DNA of 64,000 bases. Source: Arenibaculum pallidiluteum. Lineage in GTDB: Bacteria; Pseudomonadota; Alphaproteobacteria; Azospirillales; Azospirillaceae. This document shows positions 43,715-52,325 of the stretch, piece by piece. The notes beneath the pieces were generated by a model. The model had not been told where the DNA came from, did no database searches, and was given only the letters and a program-made list of their open reading frames with translations. The first letter of the stretch is position 1. Each line of letters opens with the position of its first letter. Both the position numbers and the translations under genes were made by a program. The stretch lies in contig NZ_JAFIQU010000014.1 in the NCBI RefSeq assembly GCF_017355985.1, positions 100,888-164,887 of the forward strand, in the 5' to 3' direction.

Positions 43715-45220
43715 TCAGCTCGCCAGCCGGTGGGCGAGCTGGTCCTCGCTCGCCTCGTCGCGCGCGACCTCCTCGACGATGCGCCCGTCGCGCATCACCA
43801 GGATCCGGTGGCATGCGGCAAGCACCTCGGGCAGGTCGTCCGAGATCACGACGACGCCGAGCCCGTCGCGGGCGAGGCCAGCGATGATCGCGTGGATGTC
43901 CGCCTTGGAACCGACATCGACGCCCACCGTCGGGCCGTTCAGGATCAGGATCCGCGGCCGCGTCGCGAGCCAGCGCGCCAGCACCACGCGCTGCTGGTTG
44001 CCGCCCGAGAGGCTCTGGACCGGCAGGGCCGTGGAAGGGGTCGCGACCTTCAGCCGCCGCACCCAGTCCTCGACATGCCCCTCCAGCGCCGGGCGGTCGA
44101 GCGCGCCGCCCCGGCCGGCGAAACGGTCGAGGATGCCGACGGCGGCGTTGCGGCCGATGGACTGGGGCAGGAACAGCCCCTCGGTCAGCCGGTCCTCGGG
44201 GACGTAGCCGATGCCCTGTTCCATGGCGTCGCGCACGCTGCGGATCGCGGCCTCGCGGCCCTCCACCAGGATCCGGCCGCGATCGGCCGGGGCCAAGCCG
44301 AACAGCGCCTTGGCGAGCTCGGTCCGCCCGGAGCCCAGCAGCCCGGTGATGCCGAGCACCTCGCCCGCGCGCAGGCAGAAGGAGACGCCGTCGAACTCGC
44401 GCCCCCGGCCCAGCCCCTCGACGCGCAGCAGCTCAGGAGCGCCGGGGCCGGCGGGGGGCGGCAGGTCGACGGCCTCCAGCGTGCGGCCGGTCATGTGGAA
44501 GGTCAGCGAGCCCAGGTCGAACTCCGACGCGGGCCCGGCCGCGACCTTCCGGCCGTTGCGCAGCACGACGATCTTCTCGCAGACCGCGAAGATCTCCTTG
44601 AGCTTGTGGCTGACGAAGAGGACGGCCACGCCGTCGCGCTGGAGCTTGCGGATGATGTCCAGCAGCGAGCGCACCTCGCGCTCGGTCAGCGCGGTCGTCG
44701 GCTCGTCCATCACGATCAGCCGCGCGTCGTGCAGCAGCGCGCGCGCGATGGCGACGAGCTGCTTGTCGGCGACGGGCAGGGTCTCGACCCGGCGGTCGAG
44801 GTCGATCCGCACGCCGATGCGCTCCAGGGCCTCGCGCGCGATGCGGCGCACCAGGCGCCAGTTCACCAGCCTGCGCCCGTGGGAAAGCTGGTGGTTGAAG
44901 GCGATGTTCTCGGCCACCGTCAGGTTCGGGAACAGCGAGAAGTCCTGGTAGATCACCTGGATCCCGGCTCGCACCGCCTCGATCGGGTGCAGGGCGCGGT
45001 GCTCGCGCCCGTCGATCGCGATGGTGCCGGCGTCGGCGTCCTGCGCCCCCGCCAGGATCTTGATCAGGGTCGACTTGCCGCTGCCGTTCTCGCCGGCCAG
45101 GCAGACGATCTCGCCCCGGCGGATCTCCAGGTCCACGTCGCGCAGCGCGTGGACGCCCGCGAAGGATTTCGAGATCCCGGACAGACGGACAAGGGGCTGT
45201 TCGCTGGGCGCTTCGCTCAT
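43715..45220 (-). CDS. Ribose-type ABC transporter ATPase (RbsA-like, two ABC domains)
   Basis: Double ATPase of about 501 residues. Domain 1: GENGSGKST (about 43-51), the signature-like region with VADKQLVAIARALLHDARLI, and MDEPTTALTEREV. Domain 2: GLLGSGRTEL and signature SLSGGNQQRVVLARWLATRP, then NGPTVGVDVGSKADIH, where Gly-Pro-Thr replaces Glu-Pro-Thr, a known second-site degeneration in RbsA. I prefer ATG 45220; ATG 45226 is possible. The pair of permeases and the binding protein complete the importer. Confidence 0.92.
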   Translation of the reverse strand: MSEAPSEQPLVRLSGISKSFAGVHALRDVDLEIRRGEIVCLAGENGSGKSTLIKILAGAQDADAGTIAIDGREHRALHPIEAVRAGIQVIYQDFSLFPNLTVAENIAFNHQLSHGRRLVNWRLVRRIAREALERIGVRIDLDRRVETLPVADKQLVAIARALLHDARLIVMDEPTTALTEREVRSLLDIIRKLQRDGVAVLFVSHKLKEIFAVCEKIVVLRNGRKVAAGPASEFDLGSLTFHMTGRTLEAVDLPPPAGPGAPELLRVEGLGRGREFDGVSFCLRAGEVLGITGLLGSGRTELAKALFGLAPADRGRILVEGREAAIRSVRDAMEQGIGYVPEDRLTEGLFLPQSIGRNAAVGILDRFAGRGGALDRPALEGHVEDWVRRLKVATPSTALPVQSLSGGNQQRVVLARWLATRPRILILNGPTVGVDVGSKADIHAIIAGLARDGLGVVVISDDLPEVLAACHRILVMRDGRIVEEVARDEASEDQLAHRLAS

Positions 45221-45284
45221 GGGCATCCCGCGGAGGTCGTGGAGGTGCCCCCGCCTGCGGCCGGCGGGGGCACCGGTGACTGCG

Positions 45285-46277
45285 TCAGAACGGGAACTGC
45301 TTCATGTTCGTCTTGTCGACGAGCTTGTAGGCCTGGCCGTAGATGACCTTGCCCTCGAGCTTCACGTTCTCGTAGCCGGACACGCCCAGGTTCGCGCCTT
45401 CCTTCACCTGCTCGCCACCGAGCACCATCGTCGCGACCTTGTTCATCACGACCGCCGCGTCGGCGGGATCCCAGAAGCCGATGGCATCGACCGCCCCGCT
45501 CTCGAGGTACTGGCCCGCGATAGAGGGCAGGCTGGTGCCCGCGACGCAGGTCTGGTCCTCGCGGCCGCGCTCCTCGATGGCGAGGCCGATGCCGGCCACG
45601 TCGGTCGAGGCGCTGCCCTGGAAGCCCTTCACGTTGGGGAAGGCGCGCATGACCTCCTGCGCCTTGGCGTAGGCCTGCTGCTGGTCGTCGTAGGTCTCGT
45701 TCTTCGAGCCCACGAGCGTCATCTTCGGGTACTTCTCCTTCTGCCGGGCGATCGCGCCGTCGACCCACTGGTTGTGGGTCTTCGAGGTCAGGCTGCCGAC
45801 GAAGACCGCGTACTCGCCCTGCTCGCCCATGCACTTGGCGAGGCGGTCCATGAGCTGCGCGCCGAAGTCCTCGTTCTTGAAGGCCTCGATGTCGTAGTCG
45901 ACGTTCTGGATCGTCGAGGCCTCGTGGGCGACAACTTTGATCCCCTGGTCGCGGGCCTTCTTCAGCACGGGCTCCAGCGCCTCGGGCGAGAACGGCACCA
46001 CGGTGATCGCATCGACCTTCTGGGCGATCATGTCCTCCAGGATCTGCACCTGGAGCTGGGCGTCGGCCTTTGCGGGCCCGACCTGGTAGGCGTTGTGCTT
46101 GGTCTCGCCGGCGAAGCGCTTGACGCCCTCCTCCATGCGGTTGAACCACTGGATGCCCGAGATCTTCACGACGGTCGGGATCTTGTAGACCTTGCCCTGG
46201 GCGATGGCGTCCGTCGCCACGGCCGCGCCCACCGCCGCGGCCACGGCGAGGGCGGAGACACCGAGCAGCTTCCTCAT
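45285..46277 (-). CDS. LsrB/RbsB-type sugar-binding protein
   Basis: Periplasmic binding protein of 330 residues with a signal peptide (about 1-26). Its core ([79 protein letters not shown]) resembles proteins annotated as autoinducer-2 or rhamnose binders. That label is not proof: LsrB, RhaS and RbsB homologues are hard to separate by eye. The gene has CGGAGGA upstream and a leader of about 85 bases after the dehydrogenase gene. The ligand is unknown. Confidence 0.87.
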   Translation of the reverse strand: MRKLLGVSALAVAAAVGAAVATDAIAQGKVYKIPTVVKISGIQWFNRMEEGVKRFAGETKHNAYQVGPAKADAQLQVQILEDMIAQKVDAITVVPFSPEALEPVLKKARDQGIKVVAHEASTIQNVDYDIEAFKNEDFGAQLMDRLAKCMGEQGEYAVFVGSLTSKTHNQWVDGAIARQKEKYPKMTLVGSKNETYDDQQQAYAKAQEVMRAFPNVKGFQGSASTDVAGIGLAIEERGREDQTCVAGTSLPSIAGQYLESGAVDAIGFWDPADAAVVMNKVATMVLGGEQVKEGANLGVSGYENVKLEGKVIYGQAYKLVDKTNMKQFPF

Positions 46278-46360
46278 GGTCGTTCCTCCGTCACTGCCTG
46301 CTTCGGGGTCCCGGCCTGGGGCAGGCGTCCTTCGGCCGGGTTCGTCGGATCCGGCCGCCT

Positions 46361-47272
46361 TCAGTCGGGCAGGCCCGCCATCCGGAAGAGCATCTTGTGA
46401 AGGCCCGAGGCGTTGAGTTCGCCCAGCCCTTCGTTCTTCGCGGCCTGGTAGAGCTCCGCGATGGCCGAGGTCGCCGGCAGCGGGACGGCCAGGTCCTCGG
46501 CCAGGGCGCCGATCAGGCGCGCGTCCTTCAGCATGTGCTTGAGGTAGAAATGCGGGCCGAAGTCGCCGGCGAGGCTCGCCCGCCCGACGCCCCGGATCAG
46601 TGCCGAGCTGTAGTCCGTCACGTCCAGCACGCCCATCACCGCCGTCCCCTCGAGCCCGGCCTTGCGCGCCAGCGCCAGCGCCTCGCCGAGCGAGGCCATC
46701 TGCGCCGCCACCAGCAGGTTGCCGATCAGCTTCATGGTGGCTCCGGCCGCCGTGCCGCCGAGATGGTGGATGCTCGCGGCCATCGGCTCCAGCAGCGGGC
46801 GGAAGCGGTCGAAGGCGTCCCGGGGCCCGCCGCACACGAAGTCCAGCCGGCCCTCCCAGGCCTCGTTGCGGCTGCCGAAGACGGGGGTGTCGAGATATGT
46901 GGCGCCGGCGCCTTCGACCGCCGCGGCCAGCGCGCGCGTCAGCCTGGGATCCGTGCTGGTCGCGTCGGCGACGATGGCGCCGGCCGAGAGGGACCGGACC
47001 AGGCCGCCTCCCCCGCCGTCCTCGCCCCCCTCTCCCAGGATCACGGCGCGCTGCGCCTCGGGCCCGGTCAGGCACAGCATCACCCGCTCGCGGCCGCTGA
47101 CCGCCTCGGCGACCGAGGCTGCGCGCATGCAGCCCTTCAGGTCCTCGGGCAGGTCGCGGGTGGTCCTGTTCCACACGGTGACCGAATGGCCGGCCCGCAG
47201 CAGGTTGCGGACCATGCCGGTGCCCATGATCCCGAGCCCCAGGAAGGCAATGTCGGTCACCCTTCTCTCCAT
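46361..47272 (-). CDS. Beta-hydroxyacid dehydrogenase (3-HIBADH/LtnD-like)
   Basis: NAD(P)-dependent dehydrogenase of 303 residues. Rossmann motif [11 protein letters not shown] at 10-20, substrate loop [18 protein letters not shown] near 128-145, catalytic Lys181 in GATMKLIGN. Family members oxidise 3-hydroxyisobutyrate, tartronate semialdehyde, L-threonate or similar acids. It starts 12 bases after the E2 gene. ATG 47272 lacks a good site; GTG 47257 after GAGAAGG is possible. In this operon it may oxidise a hydroxyacid from the sugar or reduce a semialdehyde. Confidence 0.87.
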   Translation of the reverse strand: MERRVTDIAFLGLGIMGTGMVRNLLRAGHSVTVWNRTTRDLPEDLKGCMRAASVAEAVSGRERVMLCLTGPEAQRAVILGEGGEDGGGGGLVRSLSAGAIVADATSTDPRLTRALAAAVEGAGATYLDTPVFGSRNEAWEGRLDFVCGGPRDAFDRFRPLLEPMAASIHHLGGTAAGATMKLIGNLLVAAQMASLGEALALARKAGLEGTAVMGVLDVTDYSSALIRGVGRASLAGDFGPHFYLKHMLKDARLIGALAEDLAVPLPATSAIAELYQAAKNEGLGELNASGLHKMLFRMAGLPD

Positions 47273-47284
47273 CTCATTGCGGCC

Positions 47285-48571
47285 TCACTGCGGGGGATGG
47301 GCCAGCACCGCGGCGACCGCCTCGGCCTGGTCCCAATGGGGCATGTGCCCGGCCCGCTCGAACAGGTGCAGCGCAACGCGCCCGGGCGCCGCCAGCGCAT
47401 GGCGCCAGGGCACGATGGAATCCTCGCGGCCCCACAGGACGCGCACGGGGCAGCTCAGGCCGGCGAGGCGCGGCGCCACGTGGAGCTGCTGCACCCCGTC
47501 CCGCGCCAGATGCGCCGCGATGGCGCGCAGCCGGCGGTTCCGCTCGGGCGCGCGCAGCCGCTCGACCGCCAGCGCCAGGAGATCGTCCGAGATCGCGACC
47601 GGCACGTAGGACAGCTTGGCGATCTCGCGTGCCAGCGCCTGGGGCGTCGCGGCGCCGAGCATGCCGTCCAGGAAGACCTGGTCGATCTCGGTCCCGAACC
47701 CCGCCGGCGCCAGGAGGGACAGGCCGAGGATCCGGTCCGCCATGGCCTCGGCCGCCATCACGGCCAGCGCACCGCCCATGGAATGGCCGACCAGGTGCAC
47801 CCGCTGGAGGCCGAGCGTAGCCACCGCCGCGCACAGCGCCTCGACCAGCGCGTCCGGCGTCTCTCCGGGCGCCTCGCTGAAACCGTGGCCGGGCAGGTCC
47901 AGCGCCACGACCTCGCAGCCCGAGCGCTGCAGCAGGGCCGCGAGGCCGGACCAGGTCAGCAGGTCGCCCGTGAAGCCGTGCACCAGGACGACCGTGGGGC
48001 CGCCCGCGCCCGCCCAGGACCTGACGTTCAGGCGCCCGCCGGGGATCGCCAGCATCGAGCCCTGCACCGCCGTGACGGGAGGATCGCCGCCCGCCGCGCG
48101 CATCACGTCCTCCCGCGTGATCCGGCCGAGCCGGCCGGTGCCGCGGACCGTGTCCAGCGCGATGCCCTCGCGCCGCGCGAGCCGCCGCGCCCCGGGCGCG
48201 CTGCGCGGCCCCGCGGCACCGCCGGAGGGCGGGGCGTCGGCAGCCGGGGCGGAGGCAGGCCTGGCGGGGGCAGATGTGTTGGGGGCCGCCGTCTCCGCAC
48301 GCGCAGGCGCCAGGTGGCCCTCGCCCCGGATCTCCGCGATCGGGGCGTCCACCGCGACCATCTCGCCGGGCGCGACCAGCGTGCGCAGCAGGACGCCGTC
48401 CGCCAGCGCCGGGACCTCAACCACGGTCTTGTCGGTCTCGACCTCCAGCAGCGTCTCGCCGCGGCGGAAGCCTTCGCCGGGGCTCTTGGTCCAGGCGACG
48501 ACCCGCCCCTCCTCCATGGTCTCGCCGAGGCGCGGCAGGGTGAGGATGGCCGCGGATCCGGAATCGGTCAT
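47285..48571 (-). CDS. Acetoin-dehydrogenase-type E2 (lipoyl + alpha/beta hydrolase)
   Basis: Dihydrolipoamide acyltransferase-type component, 428 residues. Lipoyl domain (about 8-82, Lys48 in VETDKTVVE), Ala/Pro linker, E3-binding domain (about 124-158: GARRLARREGIALDTVRGTG), then an alpha/beta hydrolase (about 178-425) instead of the usual CAT domain. The hydrolase has Ser264 (VGHSMGG), an acid near LWGRED and His409 (AGHMPHW). This is the layout of AcoC of acetoin dehydrogenase complexes. ATG 48571 overlaps the E1 beta stop (ATGA). It transfers an acyl group to CoA. No E3 gene is nearby. Confidence 0.9.
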   Translation of the reverse strand: MTDSGSAAILTLPRLGETMEEGRVVAWTKSPGEGFRRGETLLEVETDKTVVEVPALADGVLLRTLVAPGEMVAVDAPIAEIRGEGHLAPARAETAAPNTSAPARPASAPAADAPPSGGAAGPRSAPGARRLARREGIALDTVRGTGRLGRITREDVMRAAGGDPPVTAVQGSMLAIPGGRLNVRSWAGAGGPTVVLVHGFTGDLLTWSGLAALLQRSGCEVVALDLPGHGFSEAPGETPDALVEALCAAVATLGLQRVHLVGHSMGGALAVMAAEAMADRILGLSLLAPAGFGTEIDQVFLDGMLGAATPQALAREIAKLSYVPVAISDDLLALAVERLRAPERNRRLRAIAAHLARDGVQQLHVAPRLAGLSCPVRVLWGREDSIVPWRHALAAPGRVALHLFERAGHMPHWDQAEAVAAVLAHPPQ

Positions 48572-49551
48572 GGCAGCATCATCCGCACGGCATCGGCGAT
48601 CAGCGGCGCGCCGGGGATCGACGCCGCCTCGAGGCCGGGCGAAACGGGGATGGGCACGTCCTCGCCCGCGACCCGGATCACCGGCTCCTCGAGCCAGTCG
48701 AAGCAGTCCTCCTGGATGCGGGCGGCAATCTCGGCGGCGACGCCGCCGGTCAGGCAGGCCTCGCTGACCACGACCGCGCGGCCGGTCCGCGTCACCGACG
48801 CGGCCACGGTCTCCATGTCCAACGGGTTCAGCGTGCGCAGGTCGATCACCTCGGCCTCGATGCCCGCCTCGGCGAGCGCCGCGGCGGCCTCCAGGGCCGA
48901 ATGGACCATGCGCGAATAGGCCACCAGCGTGACGTTGCGGCCCGGACGGCGCACCACGGCCCGTCCCCAGGGGGCGTCCGGCGCGGCGGGATCGAGCCCG
49001 CCCTTGCGGGTATAGAGCGCCTTGTGCTCGATGAAGACGACGGGATCGGGCAGGGTCAGCGCGTGCCGCAGCAGGTGGTAGGCGTCCGACACGGTGGCCG
49101 GCATGGCGACGCGCAGTCCTGGCGTATGGACCGACCAGGCCTCCAGGCTCTGGGAATGCTGAGCGCCGGCCGACCGGCCGGTGCCGCCCTGGGTACGCAG
49201 CACCATGGGTACGCCGACCTGGCCGCCGAACATGTAGCGGATCTTGGCCGCCTGGTTCGCGAGCTGGTCCATGGCGAGGCCCAGGAAGTCCACATACATC
49301 AGCTCGGCGACCGGGCGCAGCCCGGTCATGGCGGCGCCCACGGCGGCGCCGACGATCGCGGCCTCGGAGATCGGCGCGTCGATCACCCGGTCCGCGCCGT
49401 GGCGCTCGATCAGTCCCTTGGTGACGCCGTAGGCGCCGCCGTAGCGGCCGACCTCCTCGCCCAGCACGACGATGGTGGAATCGGCGCCCATGGCATCGTC
49501 GAGCGCCTGGCGCAGGGCGTCCCGGTATGTCGTCTCGGACATGCCCGTCAT
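48568..49551 (-). CDS. Thiamine-PP dehydrogenase E1 beta subunit (AcoB-like)
   Basis: Beta subunit of a 2-oxoacid/acetoin-type dehydrogenase, 327 residues. N-terminal TPP pyrimidine-binding region with VLGEEVGRYGGAYGVTKGL, DAPISEAAIVGAAVGAA (Glu activates TPP) and RTQGGTGRSAGAQHSQSLE; the C-terminal transketolase-like domain has VIDLRTLNPLDMETV and EACLTGGVAAEI. Its ATG overlaps the alpha stop and its stop overlaps E2, so the three are made in step. Pyruvate, acetoin or a diketone are possible substrates; the E2 type favours acetoin-like ones. Confidence 0.9.
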   Translation of the reverse strand: MTGMSETTYRDALRQALDDAMGADSTIVVLGEEVGRYGGAYGVTKGLIERHGADRVIDAPISEAAIVGAAVGAAMTGLRPVAELMYVDFLGLAMDQLANQAAKIRYMFGGQVGVPMVLRTQGGTGRSAGAQHSQSLEAWSVHTPGLRVAMPATVSDAYHLLRHALTLPDPVVFIEHKALYTRKGGLDPAAPDAPWGRAVVRRPGRNVTLVAYSRMVHSALEAAAALAEAGIEAEVIDLRTLNPLDMETVAASVTRTGRAVVVSEACLTGGVAAEIAARIQEDCFDWLEEPVIRVAGEDVPIPVSPGLEAASIPGAPLIADAVRMMLP

Positions 49552-50576
49552 CGCGCCACCCCTCCGCCCAGGATCGTCTCGATGCGCCGGCGCACCGGCA
49601 GGGGCGCGGGCTGGTCCGGGCCGTAGACGTCCTCGAACAGCTCGCCGGGCTCGGGACGGGGGGCCGCCACGGCGAAGTCGACCGCTGCGTCCATCTCGCG
49701 GCCCGCCGCCTCGACGATCGTGTCCAGCTCCGCCTCGCGGGCGTCCCCGGCCAGGAGGTCCGCGCGCAGCCGCGCGATCGGGTCGCGCGCGCGGCCCTCC
49801 TCCTCCTCCTCGGGCGTGCGGTAGGGGCTCTTGTCCATGCGGGCATGCCCGTAGAAGCGGTAGCACGAGACCGCGAGGAAGCCCGGCCGCCCCTCGCGCG
49901 CGGCCGCCAGAAGCCGCTCCGCCGCCCCACGGACCTCCATCACGTCGACGCCGTCGGCGTTCTCGGCCTCGAGCCCGAAGCTGCGCGCGCGCAGGTCCCA
50001 GGCGAGGTTGGCCGAGGCGCGGTCGATTCGCGTGCCCATGCCGTACTGGTTGTTGATGCACACGAAGAGGACCGGCAGCCGCCAGAGCGCCGCCATGTTC
50101 ATGCTCTCGTAGAGGATGCCCTGCTGCATGGCCCCGTCGCCGAAGAATGCGACCGAGACCGCGTCCTTCTTCAGCCGGCGGTAGCTGAGCCCGGCACCGA
50201 CGACGGCGGGGATGCCGCCGCCCACGATGGCGTTGGCGCCGAGATGGCCGAGCCCCATGTCGGCGATGTGCATGGAGCCGCCCTTGCCCCGACAGTAGCC
50301 CGTCCGCTTGCCGGCGATCTCGGCCATCATGCGGTCGGGCTGGCCGCCCCGGGCCAGGAAGATGCCGTGGCCGCGGTGATGGGTCGTGAAGCTGTCGCCG
50401 GCCCGCATGGCCGAACCGATCCCGGCCGCCGCGCCCTCCTCGCCGATGGACAGGTGCAGCATGCTGCCCGCCGTCTCCTGCCGCACGAAGAGCTCGCCCA
50501 CCCGCTCCTCGAAGGCGCGGATCCGGCACATGGTCCGGTAGAGCTCGAAGGGAAGGCGGTCGGTCGGGGCAGGCAT
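49548..50576 (-). CDS. Thiamine-PP dehydrogenase E1 alpha subunit (AcoA-like)
   Basis: Alpha subunit of 342 residues. TPP-magnesium motif GDGAMQQG to INN at 146-176, the phosphorylation-loop region YRFYGHARMDKSPYR near 243-257, and SIGEEGAAAG near 43-52. Pairs with the beta subunit as an alpha2beta2 tetramer. AcoA and pyruvate E1 alpha are close relatives; linkage to an AcoC-type E2 favours acetoin-type chemistry. It starts about 54 bases after the kinase gene. Confidence 0.9.
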   Translation of the reverse strand: MPAPTDRLPFELYRTMCRIRAFEERVGELFVRQETAGSMLHLSIGEEGAAAGIGSAMRAGDSFTTHHRGHGIFLARGGQPDRMMAEIAGKRTGYCRGKGGSMHIADMGLGHLGANAIVGGGIPAVVGAGLSYRRLKKDAVSVAFFGDGAMQQGILYESMNMAALWRLPVLFVCINNQYGMGTRIDRASANLAWDLRARSFGLEAENADGVDVMEVRGAAERLLAAAREGRPGFLAVSCYRFYGHARMDKSPYRTPEEEEEGRARDPIARLRADLLAGDAREAELDTIVEAAGREMDAAVDFAVAAPRPEPGELFEDVYGPDQPAPLPVRRRIETILGGGVAR

Positions 50577-50629
50577 CCGGCGTTCCTGTGCTGCGGGCGT
50601 CTGTGCTGCGGCTGTCCGTGCTCTGGCCG

Positions 50630-52129
50630 TCAGGCCCGGTCCTCGCGAACCGGCTTCAGGGCGGCGTAAAGCTCCCGGTAGCGCTCATAGACCGGCTGGT
50701 AGGCGGCGTGGCGCTCGGGATCCGGCTCAACCACGGCGCGCACCCGCACCATCGCGGCGATGGCCTCGTCGATCCCGGGATGGGCGCCCGTGGCGACGGT
50801 CGCGAGGATCGCGGACCCCAGGGCGCAGGCATCCGGCACCTCGGTCCGCGCCAGCGGCACCCCGGCCACGTCGGCATGGATCTGCAGCCAGAGTGGCGAG
50901 TTGGTGGCGCCGCCCGCGACCGTGATCCGCTCGGCCCGGAAGCCGCCCGCGGCCATGGTATCGAGGATCAGGCGGGTCCCCATGCAGATCCCCTCGACGA
51001 TGGCGCGGAAGACATGTGCGGGGGTGTGCGCAAGGGTAAGCCCGGTGATGGCCCCGCGCGAGCGTGCGTCGGTGTAGGGCGTCCGGTTCCCCTGGAAATG
51101 GTCGAGCACCAGAAGGCCTTCCGCCCCTGGCGGCAGGGCTGCGGCGTCGCGGTTCAGGTCCTCGTAGCTCAGCGACTGGGCGAAACGGGACTTGAACCAG
51201 TTCACGATGGACCCTGTCGAGGTCTGGCCGCCCTCGACGATGTAGCGGTTCGGATAGACCGCCTCGGCATAGGTGCCCCAGATGCCGGGCGCGTGGAACG
51301 CCCGGTCGGACACGCCGAGCTGGAGATGCGAGGAGCCCGTGACCAGGGCGACCTGCCCCGGCGCGTTGACCCCGAGCCCGATCATGCCGATGAAGGCATC
51401 GGCGCCACCCTGCGCGACGGGCAGCCCCTCGGGCAGGCCGAGATGGGCGGCGGCCTCGGCCGTCAGCGTGCCCACGGTCTCGCCGGGCCGGACGATGTCG
51501 CGGGGCCATTTCGCGGCGAGGTCCGAAAGGTTCACGCGATCGAGCAGCGAGAGGGGCAGCCCGCCATGCTCGGCCTGGTAGTGCCAGCGCATGGAGATGT
51601 TGTTGAAGCTGGCCGCCACGCGCCCGGTGAGGCGCAGGTTCACGTAGTCCTGGAACTCGCAGATCACCGCGGCCCGGGACCAGGTCTCGGGCTCGTTGCG
51701 CTTGAGCCAGAGCGCCTTGGGGATCATCCATTCCGCCGAGACCGGCGAGCCGCCCGCCCCGTTGATCCGCAGGGCCGGATCGCCGCAGGCCGCGACGTCC
51801 TCGGCCTCGCGCGCCGCGCGCACATCCATCCAGATCAGGGCCGGGCGCAGCGGCGCCAGGTCGCGCCCGAGGGCCAGGACGGTGCAGCTCGTCGTGTCGA
51901 CGCCGAGCCCGATCACCTCGCCGGGGCGGATCCCGGCCCGGTCCAGCGCCCCCCGCACGGCGACGGCGACCGCCGACCACCAGTCGTCGGGATCCTGCTC
52001 CGCCCAGGCAGGCTGGGGAAAGCGCGTCGGATAGGGCCCGGCGGTCGAGCCGAGCGGCCGGCCGTCCAGGCCGAAGACATGGGCCCGCACGCTCTCGGTG
52101 CCGAAATCGATGCCGACGACGCAGTCCAT
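50630..52129 (-). CDS. FGGY-family carbohydrate kinase (ribulokinase-like)
   Basis: Sugar kinase of 499 residues, first gene of the 11-gene operon. Phosphate-1 motif GIDFGTESVRAHVFG (6-20), PALIWMDVRAAREA near 96-109, GGADAFIGMIGLGV near 233-246 with the probable catalytic Asp, and VAGGATNSPLWLQIHADVAG near 411-430. The GTESVRA pattern occurs in ribulokinase and related FGGY enzymes, and LsrK is a member of the same superfamily. Its divergent partner is a SorC regulator with operator-like sites between them. The acceptor sugar is not known. Confidence 0.88.
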   Translation of the reverse strand: MDCVVGIDFGTESVRAHVFGLDGRPLGSTAGPYPTRFPQPAWAEQDPDDWWSAVAVAVRGALDRAGIRPGEVIGLGVDTTSCTVLALGRDLAPLRPALIWMDVRAAREAEDVAACGDPALRINGAGGSPVSAEWMIPKALWLKRNEPETWSRAAVICEFQDYVNLRLTGRVAASFNNISMRWHYQAEHGGLPLSLLDRVNLSDLAAKWPRDIVRPGETVGTLTAEAAAHLGLPEGLPVAQGGADAFIGMIGLGVNAPGQVALVTGSSHLQLGVSDRAFHAPGIWGTYAEAVYPNRYIVEGGQTSTGSIVNWFKSRFAQSLSYEDLNRDAAALPPGAEGLLVLDHFQGNRTPYTDARSRGAITGLTLAHTPAHVFRAIVEGICMGTRLILDTMAAGGFRAERITVAGGATNSPLWLQIHADVAGVPLARTEVPDACALGSAILATVATGAHPGIDEAIAAMVRVRAVVEPDPERHAAYQPVYERYRELYAALKPVREDRA

Positions 52130-52227
52130 GCGGCGTGACCTCCTCCCCCGGCGGGCCGGCTGCTTGGGCCGGGCCTCCTGTGGTCTGGCGCGGGTTTTTC
52201 GCTTGCTCCGCGCCGGGACGCGATTAT

Positions 52228-52287
52228 TGTTCTATGAACAAACGTTCAGCCCTTGAACATTATAAGTCAACCTACCCCTTCGGGGTT
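52228..52287. promoter_or_regulatory. SorC-type operator cluster of regulon 2
   Basis: Overlapping palindromes: TGTTC-TAT-GAACA at 52228-52240 and TGAAC-AAAC-GTTCA at 52235-52248, then a third TTGAACA at 52253-52259. They lie between divergent kinase and regulator genes. TGAAC half-sites are known for SorC/DeoR-type proteins (for example Bacillus DeoR). A small ACCCC-TTC-GGGGT hairpin follows at 52274-52286. Confidence 0.65.
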
Positions 52288-52325
52288 ATCGGCGGCATCA
52301 CCTCTCCAGAAGGGCCGCAGGCGCG

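Noticed and set aside
45285..52129. Calling the locus a true lsr autoinducer-2 operon
   Set aside because: lsrF and lsrG are missing and the binding protein could equally bind another sugar; kept only as a hypothesis.
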